Assembly (NCBI GenBank): GCA_964399955.1
Contig: CAYNST010000007.1
Location: 1-59,350 of the forward strand
DNA from: CAYNST01 sp964399955
Lineage (GTDB): Bacteria > Pseudomonadota > Gammaproteobacteria > Pseudomonadales > Cellvibrionaceae
Reading direction: 5' to 3'
Length of the DNA: 59,350 bases
Shown here: in pieces, positions 16,770 through 25,216 of the stretch
How the letters are laid out: the number at the start of each line of letters is the position of its first letter
Position numbering within the stretch: position 1 is the stretch's first letter
Program-made: the position numbers and the translations under genes
The notes under the pieces: model-generated
Databases searched by the model: none
Told to the model about the DNA's origin: nothing
What the model saw: the letters and a program-made list of their open reading frames with translations, nothing else

Positions 16770-17864
16770 ATGTCCATATTTTCACTTCCAGAACAGCAGA
16801 GCCTGGCGGATGCGCTGGGACGCATAGCGTTACCGGATTGCAACGGTCTGTCCGCCAAAGATGCGGTGACCGCAGTGGATACCCGCAACGGCAAGCTGGC
16901 CCTGACGCTGACGCTGGGGGTTCCTGCCAACAGCTGGGCAGAGGCCCTGAAAGCCGAGATCGCCCAGCAGTTGCAGCCACTTTATGCCAACCCGCAAATC
17001 ACCGTTGAGTGGCAGGTTGTGGCCACGCAACCGGCCAATAGCCGCACTCAGGTCGCCGGCGTCAAGAACATTGTAGCCGTAGCCTCCGGCAAGGGCGGCG
17101 TTGGCAAGTCCACCACAGCGGTCAACATCGCCCTGGCGCTCGCCGCCGAGGGCGCCACCGTGGGCGTGCTGGATGCCGACATCTACGGGCCCAGTCAGGC
17201 GCAAATGCTGGGCGCGGCGGGTAAGCGCCCGGAGACCACATCGCCCACCACCATGGCACCCATCATTGCCGCCGGCGGCATACAGATGATCAGCATGGGC
17301 AACCTGGTGACCGAAAACACCCCGATGATCTGGCGCGGCCCGATGGTCAGCGGCGCCCTGCAGCAACTGCTCAACAGCACCCAGTGGCAAAACGTGGATT
17401 ATTTGATTGTCGACATGCCGCCGGGTACCGGGGATATCCAGTTAACCCTTGCGCAAAGTGTGCCCGTGTCCGGCGCCGTGGTGGTGACCACACCGCAAAG
17501 CATCGCGCTGCTGGATGCCAGAAAAGGCATAGAAATGTTCCGCAAGGTGCAGATTCCGGTGCTGGGGGTGGTAGAGAACATGGCCACCCACACCTGCAGC
17601 AACTGCGGTCACGAAGACGCCGTGTTTGGTACCGGGGGGGGCGAGCGCCTGGGTGAAGAATACGATGTGCAACTGTTGGGACGCCTGCCGCTGCAGGCCA
17701 GCATTCGCGAACAGACCGACAGCGGAGTGCCGCCGGTGCTGGCGGAGCCAGGTTCGCCCGTCAGCGTCACCTACCACCGCATCGCCCAGCGCATGGCGGC
17801 GGCGCTGTGGCAGATGGCGGCCCAGGGCCAGCAGGCCCCGGAAATCAGCATGAGCGACGACTGA
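16770..17864 (+). CDS. apbC: Iron-sulfur cluster carrier ATPase, Mrp/ApbC family
   Basis: A cytosolic P-loop scaffold/carrier that delivers Fe-S clusters to apoproteins, 364 residues. The N-terminal 90 residues form the DUF59/MIP18-like domain, followed by the deviant Walker A GKGGVGKS at 107-114, DADIYGPS, and DMPPGTGD. A C-terminal CSNCG provides the CxxC pair that bridges a cluster in the dimer. It is divergent from metG across about 180 bases. The product fits the local load of Fe-S proteins (Rnf, IspH, DinG, YdiJ), though this is context only. Confidence 0.95.
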   Translation: MSIFSLPEQQSLADALGRIALPDCNGLSAKDAVTAVDTRNGKLALTLTLGVPANSWAEALKAEIAQQLQPLYANPQITVEWQVVATQPANSRTQVAGVKNIVAVASGKGGVGKSTTAVNIALALAAEGATVGVLDADIYGPSQAQMLGAAGKRPETTSPTTMAPIIAAGGIQMISMGNLVTENTPMIWRGPMVSGALQQLLNSTQWQNVDYLIVDMPPGTGDIQLTLAQSVPVSGAVVVTTPQSIALLDARKGIEMFRKVQIPVLGVVENMATHTCSNCGHEDAVFGTGGGERLGEEYDVQLLGRLPLQASIREQTDSGVPPVLAEPGSPVSVTYHRIAQRMAAALWQMAAQGQQAPEISMSDD

Positions 17865-17954
17865 GCGCGGCGAGCGTCACCCTTGCATATGTTTGCAGGG
17901 CGCCTGCAGGGCGCCACCTCTGGTGCAATTTCTTAATTTATGGAGCAAGAAACT

Positions 17955-18524
17955 ATGGCGATCAAATCCGATCGGTGGATACGCCGGATGGCGGAATCCT
18001 CAGGCATGATCGAACCTTTTGAAGCGGGACAGGTGCGCCACGGCGCCGACGGCCAGCGGCTGATTTCCTACGGCACCTCCAGCTACGGCTATGATGTGCG
18101 CTGCGCCAACGAATTTAAAATATTCACCAACGTTCGCTCGGTGACGGTGGACCCCAAGCACTTTGACGAAAACAGTTTTGTGGATGTCACCGCTGATGTG
18201 TGCATTATTCCGCCCAATTCTTTTGCCCTGGCGCGCACCGTCGAGTATTTTCGCATACCGCGCAATGTGCTAACGGTGTGCCTGGGGAAATCCACCTATG
18301 CCCGCTGCGGCATTATTGTGAATGTCACGCCGCTGGAGCCGGAATGGGAAGGTCATGTGACGCTGGAGTTTTCCAACACCACGCCTTTGCCGGCAAAAAT
18401 TTACGCCCACGAAGGCGTAGCGCAAATGCTGTTTTTTGAGAGCGACGAAGTCTGCGAAACTTCCTATGCGGACCGCCAGGGCAAGTATCAGGGTCAGCGC
18501 GGTGTTACCTTACCTAAAACCTGA
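17955..18524 (+). CDS. dcd: dCTP deaminase
   Basis: Converts dCTP to dUTP for thymidylate synthesis. The product has 189 residues, close to pseudomonad Dcd (188) and E. coli (193). Seen: the start MAIKSDRWIRRMAE, SSYGYDVRCANEF, the substrate-binding STYARCGIIVNVTPLEPEWEGHVTLEFSN block with the catalytic Glu in TLEFSN, and the C-terminal YQGQRGVTLPKT lid. ATG 17955 is preferred over the ATG at 17940 by family alignment and by the GGAG at 17942. It is downstream of apbC by 90 bases, and the E. coli neighbourhood also places dcd near mrp/metG. Confidence 0.96.
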   Translation: MAIKSDRWIRRMAESSGMIEPFEAGQVRHGADGQRLISYGTSSYGYDVRCANEFKIFTNVRSVTVDPKHFDENSFVDVTADVCIIPPNSFALARTVEYFRIPRNVLTVCLGKSTYARCGIIVNVTPLEPEWEGHVTLEFSNTTPLPAKIYAHEGVAQMLFFESDEVCETSYADRQGKYQGQRGVTLPKT

Positions 18525-18536
18525 GCGGGCAAATCT

Positions 18537-19025
18537 GTGACTTCTGCGCCTCACCCCAACATAGGCATCATTGGCCGTATCTATTTTGCTGCGGTCCTGC
18601 CTTTTTTTGGCGCGGCAGCGGGGCCTTGGCTGCTGGGCAGTTTTCAAGGTCGCGAAGTGCCGGTATTTCTGCTCTGGTCGTTTACGGTGTTAACCTTTAC
18701 TGCGGCGGGTTTCTTGGGTGCCCAGTCTCTGGCACCCACGCGTCTGCTAAAAGCGCATTTGGCCGTTGCCCTGGGGCTGGTGGCGGTGGGCCTGCTGACG
18801 GTGCTGTTTGCGGAATCCGGCCTGGGGTTATTTGCGGCCACTTTGATACTCTTGCTGCTGCAGTGGCTCAATTTGGCCTGGATGCAGAAGACGTCTCTGT
18901 GGGCGCGCCTGTCGGTCGACTGGGCTAAACAGCATCACCGTTTTGTCTGGGTGGTGGTGGCGTGTCACATGTTGGTGGCATTCAATCAACTGGAGGTTAT
19001 CCGGCGAGCGTCCATGCCCGCCTGA
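18537..19025 (+). CDS. Small membrane protein, DUF3429-like
   Basis: A 162-residue hydrophobic protein with about five membrane helices (roughly residues 15-35, 42-62, 70-92, 96-115 and 135-150). The general pattern (short N-terminus, PFFGAA in the first helix, repeated LLxL helices) resembles DUF3429 proteins of gammaproteobacteria, but I cannot confirm that assignment. The start is GTG 18537, 12 bases after the dcd stop, so it may be co-transcribed with dcd. Function unknown. It converges on the carbonic anhydrase gene with only 20 bases between stops and no visible terminator. Confidence 0.65.
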   Translation: MTSAPHPNIGIIGRIYFAAVLPFFGAAAGPWLLGSFQGREVPVFLLWSFTVLTFTAAGFLGAQSLAPTRLLKAHLAVALGLVAVGLLTVLFAESGLGLFAATLILLLLQWLNLAWMQKTSLWARLSVDWAKQHHRFVWVVVACHMLVAFNQLEVIRRASMPA

Positions 19026-19045
19026 AGGCACATCCACGGCCCCCA

Positions 19046-19681
19046 TCAAGGCTTGCGGGCGCGATACTGCTCCGGTATTTGTTCAGAGGAATGAATGGCC
19101 GGCATCAGCTTGCGCAACAGGCCGTCGTTGATGTCGTAGATCCACCCGTGTATGGACAACTCCTGCCCCTGATCCCAGGCGTTCTGCACAATATTGGTGT
19201 GCGACACATTGGCTACCTGTTGTTGCACGTTCAATTCGCACAGCAAGTTGACCCGGTCGCGCGGCTCTTCGATTTTGACAAAGGCCTCGCGATTATTGAA
19301 ATACACATCGCGTATATTGCGCAGCCAGTTGTCCACCAGGCCAAACTGGCGGTCGCCCAGTGCCGCCTGCACGCCGCCGCAGCCGTAGTGCCCACACACG
19401 ATAATGTGCTTTATTTGCAATACTGACACGGCGTAGTGCAGTACCGACAGGCAGTTCAGGTCTGTATGCACCACAGCGTTGGCGATATTGCGGTGAACAA
19501 ACAACTCGCCCGGCATCAGGCCCACTATTTCGTTGGCCGGGACGCGGCTGTCCGAACAGCCGATCCACAGGTATTCCGGAGACTGTTGTTTGGCGAGTTG
19601 TTCAAAAAAGCTAGGGTCTTCTGCCTTGATGTTTTCCGCCCACTGGGCGTTGTTTTCAAACAGACGAGTCAAATCTTTCAT
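19046..19681 (-). CDS. can: Beta-class carbonic anhydrase
   Basis: A cytosolic zinc enzyme interconverting CO2 and bicarbonate, 211 residues, near E. coli Can (220). Zinc ligands Cys42, His98 and Cys101 are in GCSDSRVP and CGHYGCGG; the catalytic Asp44-Arg46 dyad is present. The start MKDLTRLFENNAQWA is typical. The gene is divergent from sbcB, sharing about 110 bases of upstream sequence in which no confident promoter was found. Confidence 0.95.
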   Translation of the reverse strand: MKDLTRLFENNAQWAENIKAEDPSFFEQLAKQQSPEYLWIGCSDSRVPANEIVGLMPGELFVHRNIANAVVHTDLNCLSVLHYAVSVLQIKHIIVCGHYGCGGVQAALGDRQFGLVDNWLRNIRDVYFNNREAFVKIEEPRDRVNLLCELNVQQQVANVSHTNIVQNAWDQGQELSIHGWIYDINDGLLRKLMPAIHSSEQIPEQYRARKP

Positions 19682-19793
19682 GGCTTGTGCTGACCTGTGC
19701 GAAGGTTAAGGGTTTGCCCTGCTGCGCGCGGCAGTATAACGAAAGCTGTTTTTAAATGTTAAGCTTCGCGCCTTTGGCCAAAGCCCTGACGTT

Positions 19794-21245
19794 ATGCAAA
19801 CGCTTTACTGGCACGACTACGAAACCTGGGGCACAGACCCCGGCATCGACCGGCCGGCGCAATTTGCCGGCTTGCGCACCGATGCGGATCTGAACATTGT
19901 GGGTGAGCCACTGGTGATCTATTGCCAGCCGCCGGAGGATGTTCTACCGCACCCGGAGGCCTGCCTTATCACCGGTATAGCACCGCAAAAGGCGTTGCAC
20001 GAAGGGCTGGTGGAGGCAGAATTCATTGCGCAGATCCATGCCCAACTGGCGCAGCCCGGCACTTGCGGCCTTGGTTACAACTCCATCCGCTTTGACGACG
20101 AACTGACGCGCTATACGCTTTACCGCAATTTCTACGACCCCTACGAGCGCGAATGGAACCACGGCAACAGTCGTTGGGATTTGATTGATACAGTACGGCT
20201 TTGCTACGCCTTGCGTCCGGAAGGGCTGAACTGGCCCGTGGACGAGGCGGGCAAACCCAGCTTCAGGTTGGAGCGTTTGACCCAGGCCAACGGCCTGATT
20301 CACAGCGCGGCCCACGATGCCCTGTCGGATGTAGAAGCCACCATTGCTCTGGCCCGGCTCATCCGCTCGGCCCAGCCTGCGCTCTACAACTACGCCTTCG
20401 AGCATCGGCAAAAGTCTGTGCTCGCCGGGCAAATCGATGTGCAGGCCGGCAAGCCTTTGCTGCACATTTCGGCAAAATTCCCCGCTGAAAACGGCTGTGC
20501 GGGTTTGGTGTTGCCCCTGGCCTGGCACCCCACCAACAAAAACGCGTTGATTGTGGTCAACCTGTCGGCTGATCCGGCGGATCTCATCGGACTGGACGCA
20601 GACTCCATAGCCGAGCGCGTCTTTTGCCGTGCGGATGACCTGCCGGAGGGGGCTTCACGCATCGCCCTGAAGCTGATTCACCTGAACAAATGCCCCATCC
20701 TGCTCACCCCCAAACTGTTGACCGATGCTGCCGCCCACCGGCTTGGTATTGACAAGACGCAGTGCGAGCGCCATTGGCAGCGCCTGCTGCAGCACGATTT
20801 GCAGGCCAAGGTGCAGCAGGTGTTTGCACTCAACGAATTTACTGCTCGCAAGGATGTGGAGTGCCGGCTTTACGACGGCTTCATCGGCCGGGCAGACAAA
20901 AGCCAAATGGCCAGGGTGCGCAATGCCAATGCCGAAGCGCTGGCGCGCGAGCAATATGTGTTCGAGGATGAGCGCTTAGGTGAATTGTTGTGGCGCTACA
21001 AGGCGCGCAACTTTCCGCAGGCGTTGTCGCCTGAAGAGCAACAGCGCTGGCAGCAGTTTTGTTACAACCGGCTGAGCAACGGCGATGAAGGCGTGCTTTC
21101 GGTAGCGGCGCTGCAAGAACGGATTCGCCAGATTGATGCAGAGCAAGACCTCAACAAGGATCAGAAGATCGTGCTGCGCCAGCTCTATCGCTACAGCCTG
21201 GATCTGGCACAGAAGTATCAGTTGGGACGCAAGTGCAGCTGGTAA
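19794..21245 (+). CDS. sbcB: Exodeoxyribonuclease I
   Basis: A single-strand 3'-5' DNA exonuclease of the DEDDh class, 483 residues against 475 in E. coli. Exo I motif: Asp8 and Glu10 in YWHDYETWG. Exo II: GYNSIRFDDELTRYTLYRNFYDPYEREW. Exo III: HDALSDVEATIALA. The SH3-like and C-terminal helical domains follow (KCPILLTP, FYDGFIGRADK-like segment, then a charged helical end). The ribosome binding site is weak. It functions in mismatch repair and recombination. No LexA box is visible upstream. Confidence 0.95.
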   Translation: MQTLYWHDYETWGTDPGIDRPAQFAGLRTDADLNIVGEPLVIYCQPPEDVLPHPEACLITGIAPQKALHEGLVEAEFIAQIHAQLAQPGTCGLGYNSIRFDDELTRYTLYRNFYDPYEREWNHGNSRWDLIDTVRLCYALRPEGLNWPVDEAGKPSFRLERLTQANGLIHSAAHDALSDVEATIALARLIRSAQPALYNYAFEHRQKSVLAGQIDVQAGKPLLHISAKFPAENGCAGLVLPLAWHPTNKNALIVVNLSADPADLIGLDADSIAERVFCRADDLPEGASRIALKLIHLNKCPILLTPKLLTDAAAHRLGIDKTQCERHWQRLLQHDLQAKVQQVFALNEFTARKDVECRLYDGFIGRADKSQMARVRNANAEALAREQYVFEDERLGELLWRYKARNFPQALSPEEQQRWQQFCYNRLSNGDEGVLSVAALQERIRQIDAEQDLNKDQKIVLRQLYRYSLDLAQKYQLGRKCSW

Positions 21246-21366
21246 GCCGGCTGACTCGGAAGCGGCTGTTCAGCCGTCCGCTGGGGGGGTGGCTGCAGTG
21301 AAATCCGTTTGCGTTCACGGGGGGTGCCGCTACAATAGCGCCGCACGGTCGAACTAGGGGGTGGTT

Positions 21367-22377
21367 GTGGAATTCGCGGGTAAACACATTCTTTCGGTGG
21401 ATCAATTCGAGCGCCCCGACATCGAGCGCATTTTCGCCGTTGCCGACTCCATGGCACCCTACGCCCTGCGGCAAAAAGTCACCCGGGTGTTGGAGGGTGC
21501 CATCCTCGGCAATATGTTTTTCGAGCCCAGCACCCGCACGCGGGTCAGTTTTGGCTGCGCCTTTAACCTGTTGGGCGGCGAGGTGCGTGAAACCACCGGT
21601 TTCAAGAGCTCGGCCATTGCCAAGGGCGAATCACTCTACGATACCGCCCGGGTTCTGTCCGGCTACAGCGATGTCATTTGCATGCGCCACCCCTCTGCCG
21701 GCGCGGTGGCGGAGTTTGCCGCCGCCAGCCGGGTGCCGGTCATCAACGGTGGCGACGGTGCCAACGAGCACCCCTCCCAGGCGCTACTGGATCTCTACAC
21801 CATTCGCAAGGAGTTGGTGGGCCGTGGCCGTGGGCTGGACGAACTGCGCATTGCCATGATTGGGGATCTCAAACACGGTCGCACGGTGCACTCCCTGTGT
21901 CGCCTGCTGGCCCTGTTCACAAAGGTTCACATAGTGCTGGTCTCGCCAGCGGAGTTGGCCATGCCCGAGGAATACGTGGCCCTGGCGCGCCAGGCCGGCC
22001 ACGCCGTCACCGTCTCTACCGAGCTGTTTCCCAGCATCTCCAAGGTGGATATTGTCTATAGCACCCGCATACAGGAAGAGCGTTTTGCCAGCAAGGAAGA
22101 GGCGGACTTATACCGTGGGCGCTTCCGTCTGAATCAGGCAATCTACACCCAGTACTGCGAACCCAATACCGTCATCATGCACCCATTGCCACGGGATTCG
22201 CGCTCGGATGCCAATGAGCTGGACAACGACCTGAACCACAACCCCAATCTGGCTATCTTCCGTCAGGCGGACAACGGCCTGCTGGTGCGTATGGCGCTGT
22301 TTGCGCTGGTGCTGGATGTGGTAGAGCTGGTAGACAGGCACGCCAAGCCGGTGCACTGGTACCACCAGCGCTTTTGA
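21367..22377 (+). CDS. pyrB: Aspartate carbamoyltransferase catalytic subunit
   Basis: Forms carbamoyl-aspartate in pyrimidine synthesis. The product has 336 residues, longer than E. coli PyrB (311). The carbamoyl phosphate loop is STRTRVSFG, with MRHPSAGA, GDGANEHPSQALLDLYTI, GDLKHGRTVHSL and HPLPRDSRSDANELD following the ATCase pattern. GTG 21367 is preferred over GTG 21361 because AGGGGG lies at a workable distance from it; no ATG is available. No pyrI or pyrC-like gene is adjacent, so whether the enzyme has a regulatory subunit cannot be said. It converges on the REC-GGDEF gene. Confidence 0.92.
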   Translation: MEFAGKHILSVDQFERPDIERIFAVADSMAPYALRQKVTRVLEGAILGNMFFEPSTRTRVSFGCAFNLLGGEVRETTGFKSSAIAKGESLYDTARVLSGYSDVICMRHPSAGAVAEFAAASRVPVINGGDGANEHPSQALLDLYTIRKELVGRGRGLDELRIAMIGDLKHGRTVHSLCRLLALFTKVHIVLVSPAELAMPEEYVALARQAGHAVTVSTELFPSISKVDIVYSTRIQEERFASKEEADLYRGRFRLNQAIYTQYCEPNTVIMHPLPRDSRSDANELDNDLNHNPNLAIFRQADNGLLVRMALFALVLDVVELVDRHAKPVHWYHQRF

Positions 22378-22419
22378 TTAATCAGCTCATTCCGTGCCTG
22401 CGTGGCCTAGACGATAGTC

Positions 22420-23697
22420 TCAGTGCGCCAGTAGCAGCGCCTCCACCTGGCGAACCAGTTGCCGCCGGTTCAACGGTTTGCCAAGCCAGTAGCTAAAGGG
22501 GCGCAGCGCGTTGCAGGCGTCCGGCTCCTGGCCGGAGCCTATGAAGATGATGGGTATGTGAGAGGTGATGGAGTTTTCCCGCACCGCCAGAGCAGCGCTG
22601 AAGCCCTGGCCGCCGGCCAGGGCTTCATCAATGATGACCACATCCGGACGGTTGCACATAGCCAGTTCGGCAGTCTCATCAATGGTATGCGCCTGCAGCA
22701 GCGCGCACTCGGTTGTTAGTCGACCTTCCAGCAGCGAGGTCAGCACATTGTCCAGTTCCGCCACCAAAACCAAGGTTTTGGGGCTGAAGGGTTTAATGGT
22801 CACCCGATTGCGACCGGCCGTTTTGGACGCGTAAAGCGCCTGATCGGCGGCATTGACCTGATCCAGCATGCGCGTGCCCGCAGTGTAGGCCACCACCGCT
22901 CCGCCAATGCTGACGGTGATGCGGTTTTCCGGTGGCGAGGCGCGATGTTTGATGTCCAGGGCGGCCACGTTCGCGCGAATACGCTCGGCCACGTGCAGTG
23001 CGCCTTCTTCCTGGGTGTCTGGCAGCAGCACTATGAACTCTTCGCCGCCGTAACGCGCCAACAGGTCGCTCGGGCGGCTGAGGCTCTGCTGGATGGTTTC
23101 AGCCACGCGTTTTATGCATTCGTCGCCGGCCAAATGACCATAACAATCGTTGTAGGCCTTGAACTGGTCAATGTCGATGATCAGCACCGCCAGGGGTTCC
23201 TTGCTGCGGGCGGCCAATCGCCACTGCTCGGCGGCGCGTTGTTCAAAGGTGCGCCGGTTGTACAGCTTGGTCAGGCTGTCTCGTTCGCTGAGCACCGTCA
23301 GTTCAAGATTGAGGCGCGTCAATTCGTCGCGCATCTCGGTGATGCGCTGCATGGCGCGAATTTTGGCAAGCAATATGGCTTCGCTCACGGGCTTGATCAG
23401 GTAGTCGTCGCCGCCCACATCAATGCCACGGCGCAAGTCCTGTTCTTCACTCTTGCCGGTCACAAAAATGATAGGCATCCAGGCGTCCTGACTTTCGCGA
23501 ATCAAGCGAGTGGCTTCAAAGCCGTCAAGGCCCGGCAGCTCGACATCCATGATCACCATATCTACCGGCGTACGGTCAATGATCTGTAGCGCGGCCTCGC
23601 CGTTTTCGGCAAGTATCGGCTCGTGGCCGGCACTGCGAATACAGTTGCACATGGCGTAGCGCACGGTTGAACTGTCTTCTACCAAGAGGATTTTCAT
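22420..23697 (-). CDS. REC-GGDEF-REC response regulator, probable diguanylate cyclase
   Basis: A 425-residue signalling protein. The N-terminal receiver has acidic residues Glu7/Asp8, phosphoacceptor Asp51 and Lys102. A linker helix leads to a GGDEF domain with active-site GGEEF at 217-221 and an inhibitory site RPSD at 208-211, five residues upstream, so product-inhibited c-di-GMP synthesis is expected. A second receiver-like domain (about 308-425) has Asp357 in VVIIDEAL and Lys407 in GKPL, but its N-terminal acidic pair is missing (VLVAELDN), so it may not bind Mg2+ normally. No sensor kinase gene is nearby; its cognate kinase is unknown. Confidence 0.92.
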   Translation of the reverse strand: MKILLVEDSSTVRYAMCNCIRSAGHEPILAENGEAALQIIDRTPVDMVIMDVELPGLDGFEATRLIRESQDAWMPIIFVTGKSEEQDLRRGIDVGGDDYLIKPVSEAILLAKIRAMQRITEMRDELTRLNLELTVLSERDSLTKLYNRRTFEQRAAEQWRLAARSKEPLAVLIIDIDQFKAYNDCYGHLAGDECIKRVAETIQQSLSRPSDLLARYGGEEFIVLLPDTQEEGALHVAERIRANVAALDIKHRASPPENRITVSIGGAVVAYTAGTRMLDQVNAADQALYASKTAGRNRVTIKPFSPKTLVLVAELDNVLTSLLEGRLTTECALLQAHTIDETAELAMCNRPDVVIIDEALAGGQGFSAALAVRENSITSHIPIIFIGSGQEPDACNALRPFSYWLGKPLNRRQLVRQVEALLLAH

Positions 23698-24037
23698 GCT
23701 GGGTCAGTTGACCGGGGTCCTGTACTAAGTCGATTTATGGCGGCTAATATATCATATCGGCGCGCAGTTTCCCGCATGGCATCTCCAGTCCTGGTCTGGG
23801 CAGCCGCTGCAGGAGCCGGTAGAAATCCAGGACGCTTTTCGGTATGTTTATGTGCCTTTATCCTTCAGCCTAATCCGAATCTGATCAGTTTGCGCCCAAA
23901 TTTGTGCATTGCAAGGTAAAAAATGTGCATTTGCCCATGTATATGACATTTATTCTCATGCAGAGGGGAGCAAATAGCGATAGGTGCCGATGTGAGCTGA
24001 TTGGTTGTGTGCGTTTTTTCCAGTGAGAGAATCAAAC
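23698..24037. other. Non-coding interval upstream of the acyltransferase gene
   Basis: These 340 bases separate divergent genes. The open frame at 23737-23919 is short and has no protein-like features. The right half is AT-rich compared with its surroundings (23840-23960) and probably holds promoters, but no -35/-10 pair is clear enough to assign. Confidence 0.35.
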
Positions 24038-25216
24038 TTGGCTATAGCAGATCCCAGCATTTTCGACGACATTCGGCCCTACAACGACGACGAAGTGCAA
24101 CCGACTTTGGCGCGTCTGCTGGGCGACAATGAATTTCTTGATACGGTGGCACAATTGAAAATGCCCAAAATGGGCAAAATGGCCTTGTCGATGATGCGCC
24201 CCATGGTCCGCAAAGCTGTTGCTCAGGAATTGGACGGCGTCGACTCCGTGAGCGCGTTTCAACAGAAGCTGGAAGTTTACGTCCGGCGTATGCTGGACGA
24301 AACCGTCACCGAGCTGACCGTGTCCGGTCTTGAATACCTGGAGCCGTCCCGCGCCTACTGTTTCATCAGTAACCATCGCGATATTGCCGTGGATTCCATG
24401 CTGGTCAACTGGCTGTTGTACCAGAACGGCTTTCAAACCCTGCGTATTGCCATAGGCGACAATCTGCTGAGCAAGCCTTTTGCTTCGGATTTGATGCGCC
24501 TGAACAAGAGCTTTATCGTCAACCGTTCGGCAACCTCCCCGCGTGAGAAGCTCCGCGCGGCGCAGAAACTGTCCGCCTACATCCAGCACTCCATAACCGA
24601 TGACGGCGCCAATATCTGGATTGCCCAGCGCGAGGGCCGCGCCAAAGACGGCCTGGACAAAAGCAATCCTGCCATTATCAGCATGTTGGCGCTGTCGCGG
24701 GTCAAGACCGAGCCCTTTGCCGAGTTCTTGCGCCGTATCAACATTGTGCCGGTGTCCATATCCTATGAGTGGGACCCGTGCGATGTGGACAAGGCGCGCG
24801 AGCTGACCCTGAAGCAGGCCGAAGGCGGTTACCAGAAGGGCGAGCACGAAGATGTGCAAAGTATTGCGCGTGGCATCACCGGCCAGAAGGGGCGGGTACA
24901 CCTGACCTTCGGCCAGCCGCTGGTAACCGGTCTGGACACAGTTGAGCAAGTGGTGTCTGTGTTGGACCGCGCCATCTTGCAGAACTATGTTTTGCATCCC
25001 AGTAACTGTATTGCCTACCAGATACTGGAGGGCACAGCGCCGCAGGTACCGGTAACCGATGCCGGAATCGCTTTCAGCGAATACGACTGCAGTGAAGCCC
25101 GTGAGGCCTTCGACGCACGCCTGCAGGCCTGCGACCCCCAATGGCGCGACCTGCTGTTGCGCATCTACGCCAACCCTGTCTACGCCAAGCTGGCCGTGTT
25201 CCAGGCGTCATGTTAG
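24038..25216 (+). CDS. PlsC-like glycerolipid acyltransferase family protein
   Basis: A 392-residue membrane-associated acyltransferase-like protein. It carries SNHRDIAVDS (His113, Asp119), where the usual catalytic motif is HX4D, here with one extra residue between His and Asp; downstream AQREGRAKDG fits the EGxR-type phosphate-binding motif, and NIVPVSISYE the later conserved block. It may acylate a lysophospholipid or glycerol phosphate; the substrate cannot be told. The start is uncertain: TTG 24038 gives MAIADPSIFDDIRPY and has GAGAGA upstream, but GTG 24023 or TTG 24005 are possible. Its end overlaps dinG by 7 bases. Confidence 0.8.
   Translation: MAIADPSIFDDIRPYNDDEVQPTLARLLGDNEFLDTVAQLKMPKMGKMALSMMRPMVRKAVAQELDGVDSVSAFQQKLEVYVRRMLDETVTELTVSGLEYLEPSRAYCFISNHRDIAVDSMLVNWLLYQNGFQTLRIAIGDNLLSKPFASDLMRLNKSFIVNRSATSPREKLRAAQKLSAYIQHSITDDGANIWIAQREGRAKDGLDKSNPAIISMLALSRVKTEPFAEFLRRINIVPVSISYEWDPCDVDKARELTLKQAEGGYQKGEHEDVQSIARGITGQKGRVHLTFGQPLVTGLDTVEQVVSVLDRAILQNYVLHPSNCIAYQILEGTAPQVPVTDAGIAFSEYDCSEAREAFDARLQACDPQWRDLLLRIYANPVYAKLAVFQASC

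Noticed and set aside
21261..21282. Dyad AGCGGCTG...CAGCCGTCCGCT between sbcB and pyrB as a pyrimidine attenuator
   Set aside because: No T run, no leader peptide and a very tight loop; not enough to call attenuation.
24032..25141. 369-codon minus-strand open frame opposite the acyltransferase gene
   Set aside because: Antisense shadow; the plus strand has family motifs and an overlapping operon partner.
24980..25215. Search for a LexA box near dinG
   Set aside because: No CTGT-N8-ACAG or close variant was found in the region before dinG.
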